Origin: Marinobacter fuscus
Lineage (GTDB): Bacteria > Pseudomonadota > Gammaproteobacteria > Pseudomonadales > Oleiphilaceae
Direction: 5' to 3'
Assembly (NCBI RefSeq): GCF_003007675.1
Contig: NZ_PXNP01000083.1
Coordinates: 1 to 64,000 of the forward strand
Length of the DNA: 64,000 nucleotides
Shown here: positions 1 to 7,195 of the stretch, one piece after another
How positions within the stretch are numbered: position 1 is the stretch's first letter
How the letters are laid out: the number at the start of each line of letters is the position of its first letter
Translations under genes and position numbers: made by a program
Notes under the pieces: generated by a model
Databases searched by the model: none
What the model was told of the DNA's origin: nothing
The model's input: only the letters and a program-made list of their open reading frames with translations

Positions 1-77
1 ATAACAGCCAGCATTTCAGCGGTGGAGAGACCGCTGAAATCGGGTGTTTTGGAGGTGTTATCAGGCGTTGTTTTCAT
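1..77 (-). CDS. tnpC: IS66 transposase TnpC, N-terminal fragment (cut by window edge)
   Basis: A minus-strand frame opens with ATG at 77 and stays open to the window edge, giving about 25 residues with the segment SGLSTAEMLAV. It lies 56 bases after tnpB, where IS66 elements carry the large DDE transposase. The catalytic domain is off the window. The identification rests on position and on the short N-terminus, so it is reasonable rather than certain. Confidence 0.7.
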   Translation of the reverse strand, partial: MKTTPDNTSKTPDFSGLSTAEMLAV

Positions 78-133
78 GTTGAAATTATAGCAAAAACAAC
101 GCCCTGACACACTAAAAAACACCACAAAAACCG

Positions 134-502
134 CTATCCAACACTCTCATAATACAGGGTTTTATGGCCATGAAGCAGGGTGATGTCGTAGCCGTCCAGC
201 AACCAATTGATCTGCTCGCCGTTCAGCGACATCAGCTCATCCTCTGGGCCCGGCCATTTGAATTTTTCTTCAGCCAAAGACTTGTAGTAGAGCACGAAGC
301 CGTTGTCTTCCCACATCAGGCATTTGATCTTGTTGCGCTGCCGGTTGGTGAAGGCGAAAAGCGCGCCGGAGAACGGGTTATGGCCTAACTCCTGCTCGAC
401 AATCAGCGCCAGTCCGTTGGCCTGCTTGCGAAAATCGATGGGTTGTCGATACAGGTAAATCTCCGGCAGATCCCAGGAGGGGCGAAGGTATCGGTGGCGC
501 AT
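134..502 (-). CDS. tnpB: IS66 accessory protein TnpB
   Basis: The product is a 122-residue protein of the IS66 Orf2/TnpB family, which is needed for IS66 transposition but whose biochemical role is not settled. The family pattern is visible from an N-terminal IYLYRQPIDFRKQ segment through FAFTNRQRNKIK and LMWEDNGF to KFKWP near residue 83. The length is full for the family. The start ATG shares one base with the tnpA stop (TAATG), so the two are probably translationally coupled. Nothing suggests inactivation. Confidence 0.93.
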   Translation of the reverse strand: MRHRYLRPSWDLPEIYLYRQPIDFRKQANGLALIVEQELGHNPFSGALFAFTNRQRNKIKCLMWEDNGFVLYYKSLAEEKFKWPGPEDELMSLNGEQINWLLDGYDITLLHGHKTLYYESVG

Positions 503-819
503 TACAGCTGCCTCAGCACGGCACCGAGTATCTCCACATTACCGGCGTGCAGCCCGGTGATCGAGACGCCTCCGGGTAATGACACCGTTAATCCATCTGA
601 CAATGCCGTGCCTGGCATCGCTGCCACCTTGGCAAAGCCAGAGAGCCCAGCCGGGCGCTCCGCAATCACGGTCTCCGGCTCAGCCAGCTTTTTGCGCCAG
701 TAAACAAAGCGACAATAGGTCAGTGACTGCTGCTGACAGTAGGCCATGCCGGACAAACCGGACGCCTGCCAGTCTTCGATATGTTGCTGCCAGAGACGCT
801 TGCGTTCGGCGTGTGTCAT
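502..819 (-). CDS. tnpA: IS66 accessory protein TnpA
   Basis: This is the small TnpA/Orf1 protein of IS66 elements, about 105 residues. It begins MTHAERKRLWQQHIEDWQ, the usual helix-turn-helix-like N-terminus of the family, with the pattern SGLSGMAYCQQ then FVYWRKK near residue 40. The frame is open 14 codons further upstream, but ATG at 819 is preceded by a strong GGAGGA ribosome-binding site at suitable spacing, so I use that start. The stop overlaps the tnpB start by one base. It lies next to the right end of the element, as expected. Confidence 0.9.
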   Translation of the reverse strand: MTHAERKRLWQQHIEDWQASGLSGMAYCQQQSLTYCRFVYWRKKLAEPETVIAERPAGLSGFAKVAAMPGTALSDGLTVSLPGGVSITGLHAGNVEILGAVLRQL

Positions 820-880
820 GCTGATTCCTCCTGATGTTGATGAGGAAATCAGTGTGGGCAATCTTGATAACCGAATGTAG

Positions 881-925
881 GTGCTGATTAATGGGCGCTT
901 ACGGTGCTGATTTATGGGCGCTTAC
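881..925. repeat. Tandem pair of IS66 terminal repeats
   Basis: Two near-identical 22-23 base units, 881-902 and 903-925, share GTGCTGATT[A/T]ATGGGCGCTTAC. Each ends with the outward IS66 terminus. The doubled end may offer two transposase binding or cleavage sites, or may record an abortive end duplication. The first unit also supplies the ATG that opens the toxin frame at 891. Confidence 0.75.
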
Positions 926-1172
926 AGTAAAGTTCAGCAAAAAGGCTGAAAAAGCGTATAACAAGCTGCCAAATGAAGTTCGTCGCAGAATCGATGTAAA
1001 ACTTGATTACTTGAGCCTTACTCCGAGAGGAAGCGATACTAAAAAGCTGCAAGGTTATTCAAGTGCTTATCGCACTAGGGTGGGCACTTATCGCATCGTA
1101 TTTGAGATCGAAGATGATGAGCTAATAGTTTGGATTCTGGACGTGGGACACCGGGGGCGAATATACAGCTAA
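891..1172 (+). CDS. RelE/ParE-family toxin with IS-derived 5' end (orphan)
   Basis: From residue 13 onward the 93-residue frame is a typical RelE/ParE-superfamily toxin: VKFSKKAEKAYNKLP, a helical VRRRIDVKLDYL segment, KKLQGY, then YRTRVGTYRIVFEI and a closing VGHRGRIY. Family toxins are mostly mRNA interferases or gyrase poisons; which applies here cannot be told. The first dozen residues are translated from the IS66 terminal repeats, so the native start codon is gone and the only in-frame ATG (891) lies inside the IS end. A weak TAGGTG site precedes it. No antitoxin gene is found upstream (IS) or downstream (opposing methyltransferase). It is either a hybrid orphan toxin or a silent pseudogene. 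Confidence 0.75.
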   Translation: MGAYGADLWALTVKFSKKAEKAYNKLPNEVRRRIDVKLDYLSLTPRGSDTKKLQGYSSAYRTRVGTYRIVFEIEDDELIVWILDVGHRGRIYS

Positions 1173-1213
1173 AGCATAACAAACAAAGCCCAATGACAGG
1201 TGAAGTCACTGAT

Positions 1214-1963
1214 TCAGGTATTAATTTTGAGGTCTTTTTTCGCAAAATACATATAACTCTCAAAAGTCTTACCTGCAGAATCAAACCTCTCAACGTGAAC
1301 GATACTCACACCATTTTCTCTCAAAATATTAATAACTTTTGATTTTGGAAACGCATGTAACTCCATCACCCCAGATGAGCCATGCTTTAATTTCCTGAAC
1401 AAATTCAAAACTCCATTTCCCAAAAAAACGTAAGCCCACCCCCGCCAAGACTTTAAATTTAATTTGGATGGAGTCTGAAAGGCAACCACACCATTTTCTG
1501 ACAAAACTCTACAGAACTCTTTTATGAATCTCTCTTGGAAATTAACTTTCATATGCTGAAGCACAATATTACTATAGATAAAATCTATGCTATTTGAATC
1601 TATAAATCCTAAATTATCTTCGCTATTTTTTCTAAACTCAACATTTCCAATATCAGAATTTGCACGCCTTGCCTCTTCCAACATTGAACCAGATATATCA
1701 AGCGCCAACACTTTATGAAACCTTTTTGCTAGAGCTCTGGAAAGCCTGCCAACGCCGCAGCCAAAGTCCAACGCCAAATTATTAGACGGCATCATTTCCA
1801 GCGAGTTTAATTTTTTGAAAATATTTTCAATCTCAACATATCCTGTTTGAAAAAACTCATCTTTCTTCCACTTCCCACCTTTCATTTTCGGATCTGTTAA
1901 TACAGCCCAGTAAGGATCCTTGGAGCCTAACTTTTCCCATTGTTTTTCATGCTTCGACTTCAT
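1214..1963 (-). CDS. Class I SAM-dependent methyltransferase, substrate unknown
   Basis: The 249-residue protein has a Rossmann-type methyltransferase fold. Motif I is DFGCGVG at about residues 66-72, motif II is LALDISGSM near 87-95, and a later IYSNIVLQHM resembles the post-II acidic/hydrophobic strand of the Methyltransf_11 group. The substrate cannot be inferred: no glycan, lipid or polyketide gene adjoins it. The gene and its upstream 245 bases are strikingly AT-rich compared with everything to the right, and it sits beside an IS66 element and an orphan toxin, so horizontal acquisition is likely. It is convergent with the toxin gene. Confidence 0.8.
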   Translation of the reverse strand: MKSKHEKQWEKLGSKDPYWAVLTDPKMKGGKWKKDEFFQTGYVEIENIFKKLNSLEMMPSNNLALDFGCGVGRLSRALAKRFHKVLALDISGSMLEEARRANSDIGNVEFRKNSEDNLGFIDSNSIDFIYSNIVLQHMKVNFQERFIKEFCRVLSENGVVAFQTPSKLNLKSWRGWAYVFLGNGVLNLFRKLKHGSSGVMELHAFPKSKVINILRENGVSIVHVERFDSAGKTFESYMYFAKKDLKINT

Positions 1964-2208
1964 AGTTCATCTCAAAATAAAAAATAAATATAATAAAAAT
2001 ATCCGAAAAATCTGCAAAATAGACCAGAAAAGCGAAAAACATCAAAGTAAAACAAAAATACAATAGCGCACCCCGCCAAGCAATTATCACCATGCGGCAA
2101 CACGATTTCTTTAATGCGATATCTATTACTCACGTGCATACAAAAATAAACTATTGACTATTCGATTAATCTTAAAACTCCAAGACTATAAAATCGGCGA
2201 CCGCACGA

Positions 2209-3000
2209 CTATACGAGTACATCCAAATTACTCCATGGAGTCAGCTGCCCCAACTCTGCCACCGAACGCTCCAGAATCTGCTTCACACCCGACATCCCTT
2301 CAGCAATCGCGGCTTCAATCTCGGCCATGGTGATCACCCGCTCCGTTTTACCGGCAGCCCAGTTCACCACCAGGCCGAGGCTGGCATAACGCATACCCAG
2401 CTCAGCCGCCAGAACGGCTTCGGGCATGCCGGTCATGCCGACAATGTCGCAGCCATCACGCTCCATGCGGGCAATTTCGGCCGCTGTTTCCAACCGGGGC
2501 CCCTGGGTTGCGCCGTACACACCGAAATCCGAAAAAGGCACTCCGGCATTGCGAGCCCCGGAGATCAGCACGTCACGGGCAGATGAGTCGTAGGGCCAGG
2601 TGAAATCAATGTGGGTGACCTCCTCAAGTTCATCCTCGAAGAAGGTACTGGCACGGCCCCAGGTGTAGTCAATCAGCTGATCCGGAATCACAATATGGGC
2701 AGGCCCCATATCAGCGTGAATGCCCCCAACAGCGTTCACGCCCACCACCACCCGAACCCCGGCATCGTACAATGCCTGCAGGTTCGCCCGATAATTCACC
2801 TGGTGCGGAGGTATCCGGTGGGGGTTTCCATGGCGGGCAATGAACACCACCGGCTGGCTGCCCAGCCGCCCCTCGACAAGGCTGGACGAGGGCTCTCCCC
2901 AACGGGTGGTCACAGACCGCTCACCGGTAATCTCCAAAGTACCGAGACTGGCCAGGCCGGTACCCCCAATAATGCCAACTGGCGCTGCAGGCACTGACAT
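2209..3000 (-). CDS. S-methyl-5'-thioinosine phosphorylase (MTIP, PNP/MTAP family)
   Basis: The protein, about 263 residues, belongs to the PNP/MTAP phosphorylase family. It shows the N-terminal phosphate-binding GGTGL, the RHG...HRIPPHQVNYRANL block typical of MTAP-like enzymes, and GMTGMPEA near residue 190, where MTAP and PNP carry MTTVPE or MSTVPE. That signature is what I associate with the Pseudomonas enzyme that phosphorolyses methylthioinosine (after adenosine deamination) to hypoxanthine and methylthioribose-1-phosphate in methionine salvage. The frame opens at 3006, but GGGAG lies seven bases before ATG at 3000, so that start is preferred. It is last in an operon with mscS. Confidence 0.85.
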   Translation of the reverse strand: MSVPAAPVGIIGGTGLASLGTLEITGERSVTTRWGEPSSSLVEGRLGSQPVVFIARHGNPHRIPPHQVNYRANLQALYDAGVRVVVGVNAVGGIHADMGPAHIVIPDQLIDYTWGRASTFFEDELEEVTHIDFTWPYDSSARDVLISGARNAGVPFSDFGVYGATQGPRLETAAEIARMERDGCDIVGMTGMPEAVLAAELGMRYASLGLVVNWAAGKTERVITMAEIEAAIAEGMSGVKQILERSVAELGQLTPWSNLDVLV

Positions 3001-3002
3001 AG

Positions 3003-4244
3003 TCATTCTCCCTCGCCAGCGGATTCGCCTTCATCACCGGCCCGGGTGTCACGACCCGGCCGCACGGGCACCTTGCGGCCTTTGCTGTCGGCAGCCGGCA
3101 CCAAGGATTGCTCCGGCGCCTCTTCCACCGCTTCGCTGCTGCTGACACGAACTCCATCCGGCAGGTGCACCGTGTGGGTCGGGAAGGCCACTTCCGCACC
3201 GTGGCTTTCGATGATATCACTGATTTTCAACAATACATCTTCCTTGATGCCGTGGTACTTCACCCACTGAGTGGTTTTGGTGAAGGTGTACACCATGATG
3301 TCCAGAGTAGATGCATTGAATTTCAGGAAGTTAACGATCAGCGTCTGGTCGGTATCGATTTCGTCGTGCTGCTCCAGCATGGCCCGGACGTCGTCAACAA
3401 TCCGGCGCATGGAGTGAACATCGGCGTAGCGAATGCCAATGTTTTCGTAGATCCGGCGGTTGCTCATGCGCGACGGATTTTCCACCGCAATCGTGGTAAA
3501 GGTCGCGTTCGGCACATACAGAGGGCGCTTGTCGAAAGTCCGGATGGTGGTCAGCCGCCAGCCAATGTGCTCTACCGTGCCCTCGATATCCCGATCCGGT
3601 GACCGAATCCAGTCACCCACCTTGAACGGGCGATCCAGGTGGATGATAAAGCCGCCGAAAAAATTGGCCAGCAAGTCTTTCGCAGCAAAACCCACGGCGA
3701 TGCCGCCAACGCCACCGAAGGCCAGAACACCGGAAATACTGAACCCGAGAGTCTGCAATACCGTCAGTACCGCCGTAATAATAATAGCAGCGCGAAGCAG
3801 CTTGCTGATGGCATTAACCGTGGTGTAGTCCATCGGTTTGGCCATCTTGATCGGCGAAGTCAGGTTTTTCTCGACCTCCTTGATCATCCCAAGCAAAGCC
3901 CAGACGATCACCCAGATAAAGCCTATCTGGAGCAGGATACCGTTGCCCTGGAAAATCTCGGCATCCGAGAAATGATTGGCGACTTCGGCTGCCCAGTAAA
4001 CACCGTGCAGCCAGATAAACGCCACCAGAGGCCTGCGGGCAGCATGCAACAAGGCGTCATCCCAGAGGTTCCTGGTGTCTGCAAACTTGCGTTCCAGCAT
4101 CGCAATAATGTGGCTGGCGATGTACGCAATGACACCGGTCACCATCGCTGTCAGAAAAATCAGAATGGCTGCCCGCCAGCCTTCCGACAGCAGCCCGAAA
4201 TGCTCAATCCAATCATTCATCACTTGCAAGATCTGACCAATCAT
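3003..4244 (-). CDS. MscS-family mechanosensitive ion channel
   Basis: The 413-residue inner-membrane channel would release solutes on hypo-osmotic shock. Hydrophobic helices lie in the first 170 residues, followed by the pore-lining TM3 and beta-domain signature GVGGIAVGFAAKDLLANFFGG and DRPFKVGDWI around 190-230. The C-terminal tail is charged, with low complexity after about residue 360. An upstream extension of the frame covers the L,D-transpeptidase gene antisense-like and was rejected; ATG at 4244 has GAGGGAAAGG just before it. The stop overlaps the alternative first ATG of the phosphorylase. It lies 23 bases after the transpeptidase gene and is probably co-transcribed. Confidence 0.9.
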   Translation of the reverse strand: MIGQILQVMNDWIEHFGLLSEGWRAAILIFLTAMVTGVIAYIASHIIAMLERKFADTRNLWDDALLHAARRPLVAFIWLHGVYWAAEVANHFSDAEIFQGNGILLQIGFIWVIVWALLGMIKEVEKNLTSPIKMAKPMDYTTVNAISKLLRAAIIITAVLTVLQTLGFSISGVLAFGGVGGIAVGFAAKDLLANFFGGFIIHLDRPFKVGDWIRSPDRDIEGTVEHIGWRLTTIRTFDKRPLYVPNATFTTIAVENPSRMSNRRIYENIGIRYADVHSMRRIVDDVRAMLEQHDEIDTDQTLIVNFLKFNASTLDIMVYTFTKTTQWVKYHGIKEDVLLKISDIIESHGAEVAFPTHTVHLPDGVRVSSSEAVEEAPEQSLVPAADSKGRKVPVRPGRDTRAGDEGESAGEGE

Positions 4245-4267
4245 CCTTTCCCTCTGAGATATGGGGG

Positions 4268-4768
4268 TTAAGTAATCTGAACTCTGGTACCGGCCGCTAC
4301 CCGGTCGAAAAGCTCGATAATGTCTGCATTGCGCATTCGTATGCAGCCGTGCGAACGGGCGACACCCATGGGTTCGGAGTCGGGCGTACCGTGAATGTAT
4401 ACGTAGCGATGAAAAGTATCGACACCCCGGCCCCGGTTTCGACCGGGCTCCAGGCCACACAGCCAGAGAATACGGGAAAGAATCCAGTCGCGCCCGGGAT
4501 TTTGCGCTGCAAGGGCCTCGCTGTAGATTTCTCCTGTGGGGCGGCGGCCGCGAAAAACCGTATTTTCAGGCTCACCCGAGCCAATTCTGGCCCGAATATA
4601 GTGAGCGCCCCGCGGCGTGCAACCGCTGCCGTTCTGCTCCCCCACCCCGTTCAGGCCGGTCGATACCGGATAACGCGCCAACAGAGCGCCGTGGGCGTCC
4701 GTCAACGTGAGGGTCTGGCGGGCAGTGTCAATCAGGATCGCCGCATTCTGCGGCAGGAAATCAGACAT
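4268..4768 (-). CDS. L,D-transpeptidase (YkuD/ErfK domain)
   Basis: The 166-residue protein is essentially one YkuD domain. Its catalytic block HGTP...SHGCIRM occurs near residues 124-145, with the nucleophilic Cys in SHGC. Such enzymes make 3-3 peptidoglycan cross-links or attach lipoproteins to peptidoglycan in the periplasm. No signal peptide or transmembrane segment is visible at the N-terminus (MSDFLPQNAAILIDTARQ), which is odd for a periplasmic enzyme; export may need another route, or the start may lie elsewhere. GGAGGAG sits about ten bases ahead of ATG. It heads the operon with mscS and the thioinosine phosphorylase. Confidence 0.88.
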   Translation of the reverse strand: MSDFLPQNAAILIDTARQTLTLTDAHGALLARYPVSTGLNGVGEQNGSGCTPRGAHYIRARIGSGEPENTVFRGRRPTGEIYSEALAAQNPGRDWILSRILWLCGLEPGRNRGRGVDTFHRYVYIHGTPDSEPMGVARSHGCIRMRNADIIELFDRVAAGTRVQIT

Positions 4769-4826
4769 CAGGAGCAGACTCCTCCGGCGGTTTAACCAGA
4801 GGCAAGCCTACCCGAGGGGGGGGAGA

Positions 4827-5504
4827 TCAGGCAACCGAGGCGCCCGAAACTGACGGAAGTGTAAGCATTTTTTCCGGCGCCTCCATACCGGCGGCCAGGA
4901 AGGGCACCAACCGCGCGGCAATCTCCTGAACGGTGGTTTCTACGCCAAGTTTATTCTCGAGAATATCGATCAGCGCATCGCTGCTGGACATGGTAAAAGC
5001 CGTTGCACCCAACATGAACTGGATACGCCAGTACCGGTCTACCGACGAGAGTTCCGGAGTCGCCTCTTTCAACAGATTCATGAAGCGACCAAACGGTTGA
5101 CTGTATTCCTGCTCCAGAAACTTGCGCAGGTGCCCCTGGGACTGTGTGTAGGCCAGGCCCAGCAAGCGCATGAATATCGAGATCCCTTTTTCGGTGCGCT
5201 GGGGCATACGTACCGCACTCACAGTGAGTGCCCACAGCGTTTGCTCAAGGGTGGCCGGCTGCTTGCCCGTGCGCTCATCCAGTTCATCAAACGCCAGTTC
5301 CAGTGTCGCGGAAAAGGGTGTCAGAAAACGTGCAAACACAGCGTGAATCAGCGAATTCTTGGAACCAAAGTGGTAATTGACAGCCGCCAGATTTACTTTA
5401 GCCTTGCTGGTGATCATACGAAGCGAGGTTTCCGAGAACCCGCGTTCAGCGAACAACTCCTCGGCGGCATCAAGTATGCGGTCAACGGTATCAGACTGCG
5501 CCAT
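4827..5504 (-). CDS. psrA: TetR-family fatty-acid-responsive regulator PsrA
   Basis: The 225-residue TetR-family repressor has the N-terminal helix-turn-helix AAEELFAERGFSETSLRMI then AKVNLAAVNYHFGSKNSLI. This matches my recollection of Pseudomonas PsrA almost residue for residue over the first 60 positions. PsrA represses its own gene and beta-oxidation genes, is released by long-chain acyl-CoA or fatty acids, and activates rpoS in Pseudomonas. The C-terminal ligand domain is full length. Two PsrA-box-like sites lie 18-44 bases ahead of the start. An intergenic run of eight G residues (4816-4823) follows the gene. Confidence 0.9.
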   Translation of the reverse strand: MAQSDTVDRILDAAEELFAERGFSETSLRMITSKAKVNLAAVNYHFGSKNSLIHAVFARFLTPFSATLELAFDELDERTGKQPATLEQTLWALTVSAVRMPQRTEKGISIFMRLLGLAYTQSQGHLRKFLEQEYSQPFGRFMNLLKEATPELSSVDRYWRIQFMLGATAFTMSSSDALIDILENKLGVETTVQEIAARLVPFLAAGMEAPEKMLTLPSVSGASVA

Positions 5505-5521
5505 TTTTCCTGTCCGGTTTC

Positions 5522-5548
5522 AAAACATCTGTTTGAAACATACGTTTG
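5522..5548. promoter_or_regulatory. Double PsrA operator upstream of psrA
   Basis: GAAACATACGTTTG at 5535-5548 fits the known PsrA box [G/C]AAAC-N2-4-GTTT[G/C]. A second, overlapping copy, AAAACATCTGTTTG at 5522-5535, shares its last base with the first. The pair lies between psrA and the upstream gene and is well placed for autorepression. Confidence 0.75.
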
Positions 5549-5561
5549 AAGGTGGCGCGTG

Positions 5562-6431
5562 TCAAGCTCGCGAGCCAGGCTCAGCCGCAGCCGCCTGCCA
5601 GCCTTGATCTATAGCCCTCTGATTCCCGTCAAAAAACGCCTGCTGAACCTTGCCGTACGCCTTTTCTGCCTCAAGCAGATAGATCAGGTACAAACGCACG
5701 TGCTCCCGCCGCACAAGATAACGGGGCAATACCCGCTGCTCGGACAATTGCAGAATGTCGGTGAAACGCGGGTGACGCAAGCCCGGGTTGTAGTCGGCCA
5801 TCCGTGCGCACTGCCAGATCAAACCTTCCTTACCCTCCAGATGCTCCGCGTGTTTTCGCGCATCTCTGAGCATTCGCTGGCGACGGAGCAGAAGATCCAG
5901 GTATGACGGTGCAGAGGCGTAGACCTTGCGGATAGCAGGCACGCCAAGCAGCAGAATAATCACAAACGCACCGAAGCCACCACCGGCAATCCAGGCGGGC
6001 ACAAACCCGGTCAGCCCGCTGAGGAACATGGTGGCGGCAATCAGCGCGCTAAGAATCCAGAGATCACGGCTTCGGCGCGCAGCGGCCATCTGATAGTTGT
6101 CGGGCCAGTCCGACATGGCCAACAAGTCAAAGTCCATCAGTAGTACCCGGTCGCACTGGCGCAGAATCAGCCGGAGTTTCCTCTGGCTCTTTTTGGCTTC
6201 AAGCTCTTCGGCAGTATCCGCCTCGCGGCCATCCGTCACATCGTCGGCAGCAATCTCCTCCGCTGGCTCACCGGCCTCTGGTTCCTGCGCCTGTACCAAC
6301 GCTGCGGTACGCTGCTCCGCATTCAGCGCCAGCTCCGGAGCCGCGGGCACCGGATCTGCCGCTCGGCCCGGGCGCAGCACAGCGCTGGCGGCTTCAGTGT
6401 CGGCTTGTCGGGTTGCACTACTCTGAGCCAT
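5562..6431 (-). CDS. Membrane protein of unknown function
   Basis: I do not recognise this 289-residue protein. The N-terminal 85 residues are low-complexity, rich in Ala, Glu and Pro and probably disordered. A basic segment (KKSQRKLRLILRQCD) and two hydrophobic helices around residues 125-170 follow, ending with GVPAIRKVYASAPSYLD. The C-terminal 110 residues are soluble and charged. The helical hairpin suggests an inner-membrane protein with both tails on one side. The frame extends to 6509, but ATG at 6431 has GAGAAG close by. It precedes psrA on the same strand, separated by the PsrA operators, so it is probably not regulated with it. Confidence 0.75.
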   Translation of the reverse strand: MAQSSATRQADTEAASAVLRPGRAADPVPAAPELALNAEQRTAALVQAQEPEAGEPAEEIAADDVTDGREADTAEELEAKKSQRKLRLILRQCDRVLLMDFDLLAMSDWPDNYQMAAARRSRDLWILSALIAATMFLSGLTGFVPAWIAGGGFGAFVIILLLGVPAIRKVYASAPSYLDLLLRRQRMLRDARKHAEHLEGKEGLIWQCARMADYNPGLRHPRFTDILQLSEQRVLPRYLVRREHVRLYLIYLLEAEKAYGKVQQAFFDGNQRAIDQGWQAAAAEPGSRA

Positions 6432-6580
6432 TGGCTTCTCACGATTTCGTGTCACGATAAAAAGGATAACGGCACTCAACGTTATTTCTTGAGTATACCC
6501 CCGGCACACTGGCTTTTCTTGGCAAGATGGAGAGGCACCGGTATGCTTTCGCAGATCATCAGGTTACAGGAGAGCGAGGC

Positions 6581-7195
6581 ATGTTTACCGGTATTGTCCA
6601 GGGTATCGCACGGGTTGAGGAAGTGATTTCTGTCCCCGGCCTGAGTACTTTTATTATAGCGCTGCCCGAAGACCAGGTTGACGGCGTCAACATCGGCGCT
6701 TCGGTCGCCATTAATGGCACCTGCCTGACCGTCACCCGCCAGGACGGTAACCGGCTATATTTTGATGCCATGCAGGAAACCCTGAGGCTAACAACACTTG
6801 GCAACCTGAAACCCGGCAGCGAGGTAAACTTCGAGCGGGCAGCCCGTATCGGCGATGAAATCGGCGGCCACCTGCTTAGCGGTCATATCCACGCCACTGC
6901 CAGCATCTGCGATATCGTTCGAACAGAAAACAACGTGACCGTCTGGTTTGAGTTACCGGCGGCCTGGGCAAAGTATGTCTTCCCGAAAGGCTACATCGCC
7001 ATCAATGGTGCCAGCCTGACTATCGGCGAGGTGCGGGACAACCGGTTCAACATTCACCTGATTCCTGAAACCTTGCGGGCAACCACGTTTGGCACCGCAA
7101 CGGAGGGACAGAGCGTCAACATCGAGATTGACAGTCAGACCCAGACCATCGTCGACACACTGGCCCGGCTCGGCTACGACCGCCCCACGCTCTGA
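6581..7195 (+). CDS. ribE: Riboflavin synthase, alpha chain
   Basis: The 204-residue enzyme dismutates two molecules of 6,7-dimethyl-8-ribityllumazine to riboflavin. The protein starts with the invariant MFTGIVQG and shows the two homologous lumazine-binding halves: INGTCLTVT with GGHLLSGH in the first half, and INGASLTIGEV with HLIPETLRATT in the second. ATG at 6581 has GGAG nearby and reproduces the family N-terminus; the frame extending to 6527 is not needed. It stands alone rather than in a rib operon, as in enterobacteria, and no FMN riboswitch is apparent upstream. It overlaps rlmG tail to tail by 22 bases. Confidence 0.93.
   Translation: MFTGIVQGIARVEEVISVPGLSTFIIALPEDQVDGVNIGASVAINGTCLTVTRQDGNRLYFDAMQETLRLTTLGNLKPGSEVNFERAARIGDEIGGHLLSGHIHATASICDIVRTENNVTVWFELPAAWAKYVFPKGYIAINGASLTIGEVRDNRFNIHLIPETLRATTFGTATEGQSVNIEIDSQTQTIVDTLARLGYDRPTL

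Larger units (their letters stand above)
1..925 (-). mobile_element. IS66-family insertion sequence, partial (right end in window)
   Basis: The three IS66 genes tnpA, tnpB and tnpC lie in the canonical order on the minus strand, and tnpC runs off the left edge of the window. The end upstream of tnpA carries GGGCGCTTAC, the reverse complement of the GTAAGCGCC-type terminus typical of IS66 elements. That terminal motif is present twice in tandem, ending at 902 and 925. I place the outer boundary at 925 because RelE-like coding sequence resumes directly after it. The 8-bp target duplication cannot be checked because the other end lies outside the window. Confidence 0.85.

Noticed and set aside
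1173-1200. GCATAACAAACAAAGCCC after the toxin gene, resembling one side of an integron attC site
   Set aside because: No partner GTTATGC-type half is present within the expected distance, and the methyltransferase coding sequence starts before a full site could fit.
6432-6580. Possible FMN riboswitch ahead of riboflavin synthase
   Set aside because: None of the conserved RFN-element segments are seen; the region is short and partly covered by the divergent gene leader.
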